A stretch of DNA of 64,000 bases, from positions 868,001 to 932,000 of the forward strand of contig CAOLHI010000562.1 in the NCBI GenBank assembly GCA_948474755.1. The letters are read 5' to 3'. Origin of the DNA: Ctenosaura bakeri (lineage: Eukaryota; Chordata; Lepidosauria; Squamata; Iguanidae). The notes under the pieces were generated by a model. It was not told the origin of the DNA. It saw nothing but the letters and a program-made list of their open reading frames with translations, and made no database searches. Made by a program: the position numbers and the translations under genes. The first letter of the stretch is position 1. Each line of letters starts with the position of its first letter. This document shows positions 1-12,800 of this stretch, in pieces.

Positions 1-1028
1 GGACTCTCTTTCAGTCTTTCAGAGCCACTCCTTATATGAACCTGCTCAAGTTTAAATATTCTTAGGGGAGGTGTTTCCCTCAGTCCTACCACCATCATGG
101 GCACCTTTGATGAGAGCAGAGGCCTTCTTAATGACTGTTCCCAGGCTGTGAAATTGCCTTCTATGGGATTAGGGTTGCCAATTCAGGATAGTCTCCAGGG
201 GAAAACCTGAGACTGAAGGATGGACCTTGGTGATCTTATTAAGCTATTCTGCATTAAGGGTCAACCCCTGTTGCTCATAGCTTTTCATTCAAATATAAAC
301 ACACTCACAAACACAAACACAAACAGAGATAGAGAAGATATTTCCCCGTTCAGAAATTAAGAAATTAAATCTTAATTTGTTAAACTAGCTGTTCCCAGAT
401 CAAGATGAAATTAGGGAAGCATTCTCTCTCATTTACTTATGGGAGATGATACCATTTAATTTAGCCTACTTGCTTCTAGCCAGAAGGTGTATGCAGAGCA
501 GAATGGAGGGTGAGCCCCGCGGTCACAGTGACTGGGGGAGAAGGCAGAAGATAACAAAATAAGTACATAAACCTGGCCTGTCTCCCTCACCTTTCCTTGG
601 CCCATTTCACACACACACACATTTTGATATTTGTGATTTTTCCACTTTTGCAAGGGTCCTGCGTACCTAACTTTAGTGAGGGCCAACTGTACTTTTTTCA
701 TTTGGACAAGCTGTTGGCTGTTATCTGGTGGTTGCAGAAAGGTTTTTTAACGGGGAGAATGCTGCAGTCTTATCTTCATTACTATATTTTAAATGCTATT
801 AAAATTGGTTTAGGTTACTGCTTTCAATTGGATTGGTTACTTAATTTTTTTAAAGTTTATATATAAACTATTTTGGCAGTACTATGCTGTAAACTGCATT
901 GGATCCTACACGGGGAGAAAAGTGATGTGTTAAAGAGAGAAATAAAGAGAGAGAAAGAAATGTTATGCCACCTTAACATGCCTTTATGTCATTTTAGAAC
1001 AGGGTGTGGTAGGCTGTCTCCTCTATAA
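1..1028. other. Intergenic sequence, mostly unclassified
   Basis: No gene is supported. A partial TA-type MITE end is likely at about 612-689, ending in CCAACTG followed by TA, with the family's TTTTTCCAC...GGGTCCT body. The last 8 bp are the target duplication of the next element. Confidence 0.4.
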
Positions 1029-1581
1029 CAGTGGTTCTCAACCTTCCTAATGCTGTGACCCCTTAATACAGTTCCTCATATTGTGGTGACCCCAACCATA
1101 AAATCATTTTTGTTATTTATGATTTATTTATTTATTTAGTTATTTCTAACATCAAATAGATTGGAAACAGTGCCTTAAATCACTGCTCTGGATAGACTTC
1201 TAAATGCCTAAAAACTGGTAACCCTCCCCCCCCATTTTTTTAAGCACAGAAAGCGTCCATCAATGCCAGAATTGAGGCAGTAGTTCTAGTTCTGAATGCT
1301 GGGTTTCCACAGTTCAAAAAGCCAGTCACTCCCAAAGGCAACGCCGAAACAGCCCACATTTTACACGAGGCGCAGGGAGGAAAGGACAGGGAGAGAGGAA
1401 AGATGGCGCCGGCATAAGCAGATGCGTTTTGTTTCACTCCCTCCCTCCCTTAAAGGAAGTGCGGACGCTGAACATACAAAAAGCGAGGAATGCAAGACAG
1501 TCAGGACAAAGAACACAACACGTGCGTGTGGCAAGTGCCAAGGGTCCACGCACAACAAAAGCGAGAGGAGAAAGTCACCCT

Positions 1582-1660
1582 GGTTATTTCTGCACTAGAC
1601 TGTTATAGCGCTATGATTCCACTTTCACCATCCTATGGAATCCTGGGGTTTGCAGTTTGA
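1582..1660. mobile_element. Single arm of the palindromic MITE family
   Basis: It matches the left arm and centre of the copies at 15958 and 16258 (TGTTATAGCGCTATGATTCC, then CCACTTTCA). The right arm is missing, so it is either truncated or was captured when the surrounding hAT element formed. Confidence 0.7.
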
Positions 1661-1984
1661 AGTCCACATGACAGATGAGAGCAGCGGTTTCAGGTCAAAA
1701 AAACAAAAACAAACAAAAAAAAAACCAACCAAGGAGCCTCAGGGGCTCTTGCTACACAAACCGAAGCCCTTGGCTGATGCCCCCTGCTCCTTTCCTGACC
1801 AAGTTCTCAGTCTCGGAGGGACTGATCTCCCCTGTCGGATGGCAGATCCGCTGCAGGAAAGTTTCCCCCTTTGCCTGCCAGACCAAAGGCGACAGCCACA
1901 CCAACAACTCCCATGGAGCGGCGTGCCCAGAATGAATGGGCGACCGGGCGATCGCCACCGCTGCAGCCCCGCCACTTTGGGAAG

Positions 1985-2125
1985 CAAGTGGAGCCCAGCT
2001 GCTCGCTCGCCCTGGCAAGCAACTCTGTTTGCCGACACGAATGAGCTTGAGGCGAAGAGGGTGAGGGGACGGGGTCTTACCTCCCAGACATCCTGCTGCA
2101 GCGCCATAAACCCTGAATGGGAAGC

Positions 2126-2166
<41 letters not shown>

Positions 2167-2345
2167 TGCGGGCGCGAGCGTCCAAGCAGCGCCCGGCTGC
2201 TCACTCGCCCCGGCAAGCAACTCTGACTCTGCAAGCCGGCATGAAGGGGAAAGGGAACACTGAAGGGGAAGCCCTCCGTGTGTGTGTGTGTGTGTGTGTG
2301 TGTGGTGCAGGCACGAGAGTCCAAGCAGCGCCTGGCTGCACGCCT
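1985..2345. repeat. GC-rich tandem units with (TG)n runs
   Basis: A unit containing GCTCGCCC...GGCAAGCAACTCTG recurs near 1998 and 2198. The unit GGGAAGCCCT + (TG)n + GTGC(G/A)GGC recurs near 2120 and 2266. The TG runs span about 2129-2165 and 2279-2303. Confidence 0.75.
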
Positions 2346-2723
2346 TCTCTCCCCTCCTGCCAGTGCGAGGTCTCCTCTCCTCACCTCCACCTTAACTCTC
2401 CGGCTCCAGTTCTCTCCTCTCAGTGTCCTCACCTCCACCTTAACATTCAGGCTCCAGCTCTCTCCTCCTGCTCTCCGCACCTCCGGCTCCACCTCAGGCT
2501 CCTCCAGTGCTTTCCCACCAGGCAGAGAAAGACGGGGAAACGCCCAGCATGCCTCCTCTCCCCTTCTCCCAGCGCAGGGGTCTCAGAAGCACTGCTCCCA
2601 TTGGCTGTGAGGCCACCTTCTTTTAAAAGGGGGGCAGGATTGAGGAGCGGCAACCCCTGTGAAATGGTTGTTCGACCCCCCAAAGGGGTCCCGACCCCCA
2701 GGTTGAGAAGCACTGCTCTATAA

Positions 2724-3374
2724 AGAATTATGTGCTTCTTTTCCAAAGACAGGGTCAGATTACATATTGCTCCGGCATTTATCCCAAAGTAAACTCTGCT
2801 ATAGTCACTATACTGCACTTTCTTTTCATCCTAGGAAGAAACTGTAATGTATAATGGGTGTTTGCCATGCTATCTGGATTTATACTAGGATACCACAAAA
2901 ACAAACAAACAAACAAACACATCCTTGTACTGCCAGATTACGTTTTAAATGCCTGTCTCTAAATGGGGCAGGACTACAAGAACTACTACTATTACTAGAT
3001 GGGCTACAGAATGCATAGCCCTAGTCCATAGGCCCAGGTGGAAGCCATGATAGACTTCTCAGTAACAAAGGGAAGAATATTGGAAGGTATTTATGGAATG
3101 CACTTGAACAGCCAACTTACAGCTTAATATACCCAGCTTCAAGCAATGTTCTTCAGCCAGAAGTAATCTTCCTGCTTTTGGACTTTGGAATCTGCTTTTG
3201 GACTTTTCCTACAGACAACTGGAAATAGAATCAAGGCTGGCCTCTGAGATTTTGCTCCCAGAGGCATTTTTCTGGTTGAGGTGCTCTGCAGTCCTCAAGT
3301 CAAGGTACACAATAAGTCAGTCAAGTCATTTTGGCACCTGAGGCAGATCCCCCTTCCACATGCAGCACCATCAA
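2724..3374. other. Intergenic sequence, nothing recognised
   Basis: No gene or clear repeat was seen apart from a short CAAA run at about 2897-2920. Confidence 0.4.
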
Positions 3375-3560
3375 TCAATCTTTTAGTTATATCTGGTCTT
3401 TTCCTCAAAAGTAGGGCTCAGGGTGGCTTACAGAATAAAAACAGATACAGGTAAAAACTATATACTGCATGGCAACAAACATACAAAAAGTTAAGCTTAA
3501 ACTAATTGATTAAGGAGTTAACATAAAAGAAAACAATATGTTGAAAATGTAGTTTAAAGC
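3375..3560 (-). mobile_element. L2-type LINE 3' tail, left part
   Basis: Contains the CAGGGTGGCTTACA-type segment common in the 3' regions of squamate L2 elements, read on the minus strand. Similar sequence resumes at 6139 after the hAT insertion. Assignment is from memory of the repeat. Confidence 0.45.
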
Positions 3561-6130
3561 AGCAGTCACCAACCTTTCAGACCTCACGGACCATCAAACT
3601 CAAAATTTTGAATCTTGCAGACCACTAACATGAATTTTTTTAAAAAGGTACAAACATCTATAAAATAATGATAAAAAGTTCAATTTTATTAATATGAAAT
3701 GCACTTAATTATAACAAAATTATTATTCATAAGCAACTTAAATAATCAAGTAGATATTATAGAGATCAATCAAAATACCAATTGATTCATATTCTGATAT
3801 TTACAGACACCTTAGTTAATCAGACAGGTACTATAAAGATAAATCAAAATATCAGTTTGTTCATTAGCTGCTGTGTTAATTCATTCAAAATATCTATCCT
3901 AATAATATATTTAGTATTTCTGCAATGTGGGTGTTACAGAATTCATCCACGGACTTTTCGTTTCCCAATCTGTACAGAAATTGATTCAATAGATTCATTA
4001 AATAAATTCATTAAGCAGGTTCAATAAACACATTTGTTATCTTTCATTGTCCTTTCCCAGACCTCTTTCCACTCTCCCCTCTTCTCTCTCTTGTCTCTTT
4101 CTCGTTTACTGTCATTTTCTCACAGTTCCTCTCACTTCTTCTCACTGAGTTGTTCTTTTCTCTTTGTGTTGCAGTTGATTTTGGTTTTGGAGGGTAAACA
4201 GATATAGCCGTCACATGTCTAACAGTACGGGTCTAAAAGTTAGAGCTATAAGAGTTGCAGTTACAGAGCTCACACACAATACCCTCCAACAAACCTGGGC
4301 AAAGACTACAGGAGAATCACACTCAAATTGGAAAGGGGGGGGGAGTGGAGGATAAATCAACAAGATACAGCCTCTCAAGCAGTCAAATCTACATAGATTG
4401 GGAGAGTCTTTCACGTCATCAATTTTCACACACAAGGGGTCTCCAAAACTCCAAAAAAAGGGAAAAATCAGTTTTGCAAAATGGATCTAGCTGAAAATTT
4501 AAACTAAATACTTCTGGGCTGTTAGTTCATTTTGAGTTTAGAGCAGAAGGAAAAAAGAAACAAAGGATTGTCTTCAGCTGTGTCCTAGCAAACCAAGAGG
4601 GAAACACCAGGAATTAGGCATAGAAACAAACAAAACTTCTGTCAGGTAGGGAAAGCAGCAAGGCTGAGTTTAGTTTATCTGTTGTATGATGGTTGCTAAA
4701 TACTTTATGCTGGTCTTCTTCTTCTTCTTCTAGCAATAAACGGACTGTTCCAAAGAAGTGTGAGGGAAGGGGAGGAAATCCTCCTGGATTCAGGGAGGCC
4801 CTCTGTAGAAAGTAGGGATGGGCCTACTGAATCCGCAAATCTGCGAATCCTGCATAAGGGTTCAGGATTCTCAAATCCAAATCTCTGTGCCAAAATAGGC
4901 AAACTGAATCTTTCAAATCAGCCAACCAAATAGATCGTTGGAGACTGGGACACCTGAAAACCTGAGCGACCAGACATATAAGGGAAGATAGTAAGTAGGT
5001 GAGCTTTTCCCTGGGACTAATAATGGCCTTTGCTAACAATTTCAGAAATTACAGCTGGGCTTGTACTCTAAGATATTTAAACTGAACATTTCATATTTAA
5101 GTTCAGTACTTGACTGGAAGCTACAGGCTTGAGATTTCAAGGACAGCTGAAACATTCCTCTGCATGGCTCCCTTGCAAACCTCCTTCATACACAATTCTG
5201 GGGTTTGGAGTTTGACAAGGTGTTACAGCCTTCTCTGCCAAAGTGTACTGGTGCATCATGAACTACAAACCCCAGGATGCCAGAAGGAGCTATGCAAAGA
5301 AAAGCCAGTTTTGACCTGGATTATTTCTGTATGTGGCCCTGTTTACACAGGCAGGAAAATGGGGGATTAATCTACATTTTCCTGCATATGTAGAAAGGGC
5401 CTTCATGTTATTTTCAATCTGGGGAGATCCTGAGGCAAAACTAGGACAATTGTCTTGGCTAAATTTCTTCAGAGGGAGGTTTGCCTTTGCCTAGGCTTTT
5501 GTTAAGGCTGAGAGAGTGTGTCTTGCCCAAGATTATCCTTCTTTGCTTTGCTTTTTAAACACTTTTTAAAAAAAGGATTTGAAAGATTCGAAATTCGTGA
5601 GATTCGTGGATTCCCAGAACCTTCCAGGGATTTGGATCCGGATTCGGATTCAGAAAATTCTGGATTTTCTAGTAGTAGTAGAAAGTTAATTCAAAGTCTG
5701 AACTAGAAAGTCTTATTGCCCCAATCCCAACACAGGTCTTCCAGCTCTATCACATAATGGAAAAATAAGCAATAGAAGATTATATATATATATATATTGG
5801 TCAGCAGCTGGATGTATGGAGAGAGGTAATCTCTACCGTCTCCTCCAAAATGCTGCAGGCGAGATGAAAAAATGCTGCAGGCGAGATCAGCTGCCTCCTC
5901 CTGGTTTACTGTACAGGTCCTGGTCTTGGCTCCTAGTTGTAAATCCACCTCTGGCAAGACCCCTTTAGTTCAGGGGTACTTGACAAGGTGGTATGGGGGT
6001 CCCCGCAGTATAAGTAACCCACGGCAGCGGCTGTCTTGGAACTCAAATAATGTCCAAACTTCTCCAAGGACCACCAACATTTTCTTGCAGACCATCAGTG
6101 TTCCGTGGACCACCAGTTGGCAACCGGTGG
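3561..6130. mobile_element. hAT transposon remnant, 2.57 kb, hosting a second hAT
   Basis: The left end is AGCAGTCACCAACCTTTCAG and the right end GTTGGCAACCGGTGG. Both carry the CAACC...GGACCA layout of hAT ends, flanked by perfect 8-bp duplications TTTAAAGC (3553-3560 and 6131-6138). No intact transposase was found. It is interrupted at 4813-5677 by another hAT family. Confidence 0.75.
4813..5677. mobile_element. Non-autonomous hAT element, copy 1 (nested)
   Basis: It starts TAGGGATGGG and is flanked by perfect 8-bp duplications GTAGAAAG (4805-4812 and 5678-5685). It aligns along its length with the reverse complement of 35475-36327. The right terminus has lost its outer inverted repeat. 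It contains repeated (G)AATCC/GGATT motifs near both ends. Confidence 0.85.
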
Positions 6131-6138
6131 TTTAAAGC

Positions 6139-6295
6139 ATAGATTAAAAACCATGCAACAGTAAAAGAGAAAGCCCATTATATAAAACAATTAATTCCCA
6201 AGTGCCTGCAGGAATAGAAAAGTCTTCACTTGACAATGGAAAGACTGCCTCATTCCAAATGACAGGACTGGCCCTAAATGGAATGTAAGCAAAAT
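6139..6295 (-). mobile_element. L2-type LINE 3' tail, right part
   Basis: Continues the L2-like sequence interrupted by the hAT at 3561-6130 (segment AAGTGCCTGCAGGAATAG and following). Confidence 0.4.
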
Positions 6296-6300
6296 TCACC

Positions 6301-6482
6301 AAGTTAGGGTTGTTTCCAATTTATGGCAACCTTAAGGTGAACCTATCATGGGTTCTTCTGGGGCTGCAAGTGTGTGACATACCCAAAGTCACCCAGTGGG
6401 TTTCCAGGGCTGAGCAGTGAATCAAACCCTGGTCTTCAGGGTTGGAGTCCAACACTCCAACCACTTCAACACCATGCTGGCT
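6301..6482 (-). mobile_element. tRNA-headed SINE with L2-like tail
   Basis: Read on the minus strand it starts AGCCAGCATGGTGTTGAAGT (degraded A box) and contains a B-box-like CAGGGTTTGATTC. It ends in the GCCATAAATTGGAAACAA tail seen in the other copies of this SINE here. Confidence 0.75.
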
Positions 6483-8922
6483 AGGATTAGCACAAATTGG
6501 GAGCAGTTTTCAACAAAGGAGATTACGTCAAGCAATTCTACATTTCAAATTATTTATCATATATGAACCGAGTGGAGCAATCTTGGCAATTACTACTTTT
6601 TTTTTTTTTTTTTAAGGGAACACCTTTTGAGATAATTCCTATCTTTTCTTTCCCAAAAGTACTCTACTCTCTTGGAATAGCTTCCACAAGATTTTGTTTT
6701 TCCCCACATTAATGTTTTAATCTCCAAATGAATGGATATTGGGGGAGGGGTTCTGATTGTGTGTGACACCGTCTGCAAATTAACACAAGAATATCAGAAT
6801 GACACCTTGGAGGCAGAAGTCTCCCTGGGAGCTGGCCCAGCCAGGCTGTAAAGTGCTGCTGTGCTCTTCAGATGTTCCTCCCAGATCAGCAAGGAAGAGG
6901 TGGAGGGAATGGGGAAGCAGTGGCTAGGACCAGCTGGTACAAACAGCATCAATCACAGTGTGCTCTCTTTTTAAGGGGAATAAAGATCTGCAACACAGCT
7001 GATGCTGAAGTCAAGGAGCTGTGCTTGAAAGGTAGCCAGGTTCACAGCCCTTACAGTGTTGCTGAACCACCCTTCTCTTCAACCCATGACTGATTGTAGA
7101 TTCTTCTGACGGAACAGCTGCAGTGAAGTCAAGCCCAAGTCACTAGATACGAAGGTTTTGGCTAGCAAATAAATGTTAGCTTTCCTCCTTTCTTCTGCTT
7201 GTGGGATGCCTCTCTAACAAAAGAATGCCTACTCAACCTGCAATCCAAAGGGAACAGTCATTTATCACTGCTTTTGTACTTCCTTTTGTACCAGGCTTTA
7301 CTGTGAAGCACAGTTCCTCTTCTCCCAGGGGCTCATTTGGATGTGCCCTGTTCTGTACCTGAATCTTGGTGTATACCCCACCTTGACTTTTGGTCCACTG
7401 TGGCCTTGTACCCCTGAGCATAGGAAGGGCAGGAACCCTGCTCTATGCTCATGTGATTATGTACAAGAGAGGCACACTGCCTCAAAACTATCAGTCAGGG
7501 AAGGGGCTGCAGAAATGGTGCCATTATTTTTTGTATGGCCATATGGTTGTGTGTATGTTCACAGCACAGCGATAATAGGTAATGTTCTCTCCTTGCTATG
7601 CATGTAATGTAGCCCATAATTACTCTTTTGCCACTTGGTGATTTTTGTTGTTATTGTTGTCCATCTTGCCCCTGCAGATACAAAAAGACCAAGCTAAGTG
7701 TGTTAGTTACAGGCTCAAGGGAACTCAGCTGCCTCTCTTCACACCTCTGCTTCCCTCATCTCTCCTGAAGCATCTTTTGCCTCATCAACACAATTCAGTC
7801 TAATAAATGCAATCATTAAAGGCACTAGAGATGTACTCTCCGAAAGCCTCAGGTGCTGAGCCCAATGAACCAGTTAGAAATGCCAAATCCTTTCAGAATC
7901 CTTTTAGACACTGATTTTATATCCTACAGCAAATTTATGACAGAGTCAGGCGTGGGGCATGTTAATATTACTGAAGCATGCAGGCTAACTTTGGTCATGA
8001 AACCCGACTGACGGCTGCTCTCATACCCCACATTAAATCAGTGGGTGGTCCTAAATTAGTGATATGGAATGCTGTTTGTCAGAGAATGCAGCCTACATTT
8101 TAAGGCAAGCCTGATAACTAAGTAAATTCTGAAGGCAAAAAATCAAAGAGGTTTTCGTAAACAAACTTTTTGTGAGATATGTTCAAAGTGGGAAAAACAG
8201 AAATGACATATTAGCCAAAATTAAGCATCTGTCTGGCAGTTGGGGTTGAAAGAGCTCCTCACCCCTGGAATTATGAGAAAGCTTCAGTTCATAGGGAAAC
8301 TTGATGGCACAACAAAAATTAAAATGAAAAGAATTAGTAGTTTTAAAGTTAAATCTTGCCATATTCCCAAGTGATCACTTGCTGGGATGGACGATTTCTC
8401 TGCTGAATATCACAAAATTCACCATTGTGATGTTACATTAAATTATAGCAGATTTTTTTGTTTTGTTTTGTTTTGTTTTAAATGGATATGAGGTAAATTC
8501 TCCGACCTGGCAATAATCTCACAGTGGAAACTGTTCTAAATGTGTAGGATAAATTCTCTGACATTGTCACAACTGCTTCCTATAAATGACTTGATCAGAA
8601 ACAGGAAAGAGTTTCAAATGCTTTTTTGCTGTTATAATAGCCTATCTGTACCCTGTTCCAAGTTATGTTGGATACCGCAGCCCATATTACCATTTCCTGA
8701 TTTCTATGAATATAAGACATTGACCAAAAAAACATGATAGCAAAGATGACATTCAACATGCTATAATACTTTCATTCAGAGCTTTTGATATATATTCTGC
8801 AATGAAAATTAGAAAAAAAGGTGGGAAAATGTAACTTTTAATACTAGAATTAACTAAACTATGTTGAATAAAATATAAAGGCACAATTTACTCTGAAGGT
8901 AGTGTTGTGATTGCTAAGATTG
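6483..8922. other. Intergenic sequence, nothing recognised
   Basis: AT-rich sequence with a T16 run at about 6598-6614 and a (TTTTG)n run at about 8457-8478. No open frame resembles a known protein. The last bases are the ATTG duplication of the LTR that follows. Confidence 0.4.
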
Positions 8923-9892
8923 TGTTACTGCGGTCCAAGCCTACCTGGAGATAGCACACAATATCTCTTTTGATATCAAACCATTTGGCTTTCCTCTGCC
9001 ACCCCGCTCCACGTGTTTGCGAGGCCTCCAGACAAGCAAGTAAACAGGTGTGGCCGATAATTGCTGGACATTCCATTCTCTGCCCAAGCAGGCCAGACAG
9101 AGCCCGTTCGTCACTTCAGGGACCTCTTCAGCAAACACCTCGTTGCTTATGCACGATACTAACAAAGGCTCCCGGCCCTGAGCAGGTAGCCTCACAAAGC
9201 TGTACTAAGTGCTCCGCATTTGCATACTGGCTACATTATTGTTAATTCGACCCTAAGCCAATCATGCTAAACTCTGACCTTTCCAAAGCTTTGTCCCGCT
9301 CTTAAATCACGTTGTTCTCACCGAGTAAGGTATGGCCTGCAGTCACAATTCACTCTATAAAACCCCCCTGATTCCAAGACCATCCTCGGATCGCTCCCAA
9401 GTTCCAGACTGCCTTGCTGCCGCCTTGCCTGGCAAGTCTTCCCCTCAGTTCCGGTAACTGAGCCCGCTCAACCCCAGATCCCTCCCGGCGCCTTGCTGCT
9501 GCTTTGTTCAGCGAGCTCCCCTCAGTGAACCGCACTGAGCTTCTTCCCTGCACCCCAACAAACTCAATTTTCAAACCTCTCCAGGACTACGAGACAGGTG
9601 TCATATCACCCATTTCCCTCCAAAAATCCCTATTTCCGATTCTTTAGTTAGCTGTGTGATTGTGGTGTCTTTAATGTTTGTCTGTATTTAATAAGACATC
9701 GTTTTTGCTATTTAAACCTGTCTGACTGCTTGACTGACCTGACCCCGTAGACGCTGGGTTGCAAGATCCTGCTAAGTTACCCTGCCTCTTGCTAGCTTTA
9801 GTGAGTGCTCCAGCTAATTTTCCCCAAATCGTGGTTGTTGTTGTTAGGTTATTTAGGTGTCCCTCCTGGGACCCCCGGAAATCAGGGTAACA
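8923..9892 (+). mobile_element. Solo LTR 1, 970 bp
   Basis: It starts TGTTACTGCGG and ends CAGGGTAACA, with a 4-bp duplication ATTG on both sides (8919-8922 and 9893-9896). It has a TATA-like TATAAAA at about 9357. Its last ~170 bp closely resemble the LTRs at 13405 and 57726. No internal retroelement genes are adjacent, so it is a recombined solo LTR of an ERV- or Gypsy-type element. Confidence 0.85.
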
Positions 9893-9896
9893 ATTG

Positions 9897-12800
9897 GTAG
9901 CACTGCTAATAACAGCAAATATTGATCAGAGACTGCATACAGGAATTTTATGGTAGACTGCATTTTATTTAGATTTTTTTCATTACCTCCACCAAAAACA
10001 AGATTTATTCAGAGGACTTCTTTCAGGTTTGTTGAACTGAATACAATCTGCAGTCTCGTACAAGTCTACTAAGTGCCACTGAATTCAATGCAGCTCACTT
10101 CTGAGGTAAGTAGATATAGGATTAACATCTAAAAGAGCTTACATAGTAATAGTGGCCAAGAGACTCATCTCCTAATTAGGAAGCCTATGGTATAAATGAA
10201 CGCACTAGGCAAGCTACTTAAGGCAAGCTACTTTCTTTGAACTTCCACCCAATCTGTAATATGCAGGTAACAATGATGATATACTTCAAATTGTAACACT
10301 GTGCCAAGATATGTTAAGCACTTCAAACAGTCTGAAGTCCTACATCAATGTTAAGTGTTATTGTTGTTAAGGACAGCCTCAAAAAACAAAAACAAAAAAT
10401 CTTACCATGCTTCCAAACAGATTAAAGCTCTAAATTGAAACAGAGGTAAAAAAAAAAATGAGTACAGATGTAAAATTTCTAGAAATGTTGAAGCCATGGA
10501 AGAAAGAGAAATTCTGGTGGTGAGAAGATGGGGAAAAAAAAGCTATATTAGCACTGTTTATAGATTGAATGTCACTTTCTTACTTTAGGAATATAAAATG
10601 TGTTGTAGATAACTTTGGCATTAATTATGTTTGATATAGTAAAAGTATAGTATATTCAAAAAATAATTACACTCAAATTTACTTTTTTACATTCTGTTTG
10701 TGCCTGCAAATTAAACTATATGGTCCTGGACTATATGGACTATAAGAACATAAGAAACCATCAACACTAGTAAGACAAATAATTGTCAAGCAGACATAAA
10801 GCACTCGTTTCCACTGAAAGTACTCAGACAGAAATTACAATGAACTCCTATGTACACCTATGCTTCTCTGGCCGGCTGATGTGGAGGAACTTTTTATTTT
10901 TCAAATTTGCCAGGGAGCAGTACTACATTCGTGCCCATTGGCTACAACTCTTCTTTCCTTCCTGGAAACTTACCACACACTGGTAGCTGATGACTCACAC
11001 ACCAGTTAATGGACAACTAACTTTGAATAGCACTGCTGCATATAATCTTACATAAAAGTCTTCTTGCTATATAGTTTTTAAAAATATGCTTGGGAAGTAA
11101 ATATATGAACATTTTGTCTTAAACATTTTACTCATCATTCTGAAAGAAAAAACATTTTTAATTCATTTTTTTCTTTTTGGGGAAAAATAGTTTCTTCCTG
11201 AATTTCCCCAGTTTTCTTCCTGGGCCTCCATATCTCTAGGAAAGAAAATGGAAATAAGTAGGTGCAGCAGAACTAAAACACACAGTGCAGAGTTACAGAT
11301 CCAGTTGTAACTCCTTCAGCACAAGTCACATTTTGTGTAATATATGTAATCTTTGTATAACAAAAGCAAGCAGTCTCTACAGAACTTGCCTCCAGTTTTA
11401 TAAGCAATGTCAAATCATTATTATTAAATGGGGCAAATATATCTGTTGTCACTCACAAGTGCCAGCAAAATACAATGACTGTTATGTGCAGAGAAAAGTG
11501 TGAGCATGTGAACAGATGAATGCTTAGATCTGTTCCAGGGATTCAACTACTTGAAGAATGGTATTGAGATCTTGTGATACAGGTTGATCAAGATTCTGAT
11601 CTAAGTACAGCTTTTGAATTTTTCCAATATTCTATTGAAAAACTGATTACAGAAGGGAAACACAGGTGGAGGGGGGAAATAGTTTGCAGAAGGGAAAAAT
11701 ATTCCATCATTTTCTAATGTGCATCATTCAATCCACAGGGGTTTTGGGGGATAGGGTCAACCGCCACAATATGCAGATGGCATATGTAGAACTCTTCTAC
11801 CAGACCCTCATGTGATATGAAGGAATCTAACTCTGTTCTCAGATACCACCCACATAAGGGTAGGCTAGAGGGTGTTCTTTTTAAAAAAATAGATATAGTT
11901 AACTCATGCTAAAACCAACAATGCTCCAGTCAGATTAAACAGGAAAGGGAAATAGGTATATAAATAGTAAAAGGGACATCTAAAATATCCCATATATAAT
12001 ACTTGTGTTAGATCAGAGGCCCTTCTACAAATTCGTCATGAAATGTATGTTAAGTTTGTTTGGTGCATCTCAGTTCTCTGGCTCATTCCTTTCTTCTTTA
12101 TGTCACCCACTGAGTATATCTTTTCACAAATTCCTATTTGTGGATGAAAGACTACTTGCACTACAAAGGTGGATATGTGAAATACAAGTATACCTAAGTT
12201 AATGAGACAGATGTGTTACAAACTATTATTTAATAGAAAATTTAATACCACAGTCAGAAATAACATAGAAAGATCAGATTTCTAAACCACAAAAGAAAAA
12301 AAAACAGTTCAACATGTTTCAGCAGATTTCTTATTCAAAATTAACAATATGTATATGTCAAATGAAAGAGACAGGACATATAAGCATTACATAAGCAGAC
12401 AAAAACATTCGAGAAACCACTTGAAAGCGTCTTCCAAAATGCGTCCTGGGATGATTTTTTCTTCTGTAACCTCTATTTTTCTTATGATTTCCATTTCAGT
12501 GGTCAAACATATAGATCAATGTTTTTCTAACTTTTGGGGGGTAACTGGAGAGGCAGGCTTATTTGCATTCTCCTTTTCTCTTTATTCTATTCACACATAC
12601 TTAGTAAGAGATTCTGGAGGCAGCTGCTGTTTATCTTGCTTGTTTTAGGAGGACACACACAGCTGCAATAGAATAAGCTGGAGTCCTGTTTTTTCCAGCT
12701 CAAGCTTTATTGCATAGTTTACTGCAGACACACTTCTGCAATGCAAAATCAAATGTTTTTCCAGTCATCTTTCACCATCCTTTCAGTGCCGATGCTGTTA

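Larger units (their letters stand above)
1029..2715. mobile_element. SPIN-like hAT DNA transposon, non-autonomous, 1687 bp
   Basis: It begins CAGTGGTTCTCAACCTTCCT and ends GGTTGAGAAGCACTG, forming terminal inverted repeats. It is flanked by perfect 8-bp duplications CTCTATAA (1021-1028 and 2716-2723), diagnostic of hAT. Both ends resemble the SPIN family as I recall it, known for patchy horizontal spread among tetrapods. The interior has no transposase reading frame. It holds TTTA repeats, one arm of the 3-bp-duplication MITE (about 1582-1660), and 150-200 bp repeated units with long TG runs. Confidence 0.85.

Noticed and set aside
1635..2723. 362-codon open frame on the plus strand, with minus-strand frames overlapping it
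   Set aside because: It runs through the hAT element, an A-rich run and two TG microsatellites (poly-Cys-Val). The composition is low-complexity and it crosses the transposon terminus.
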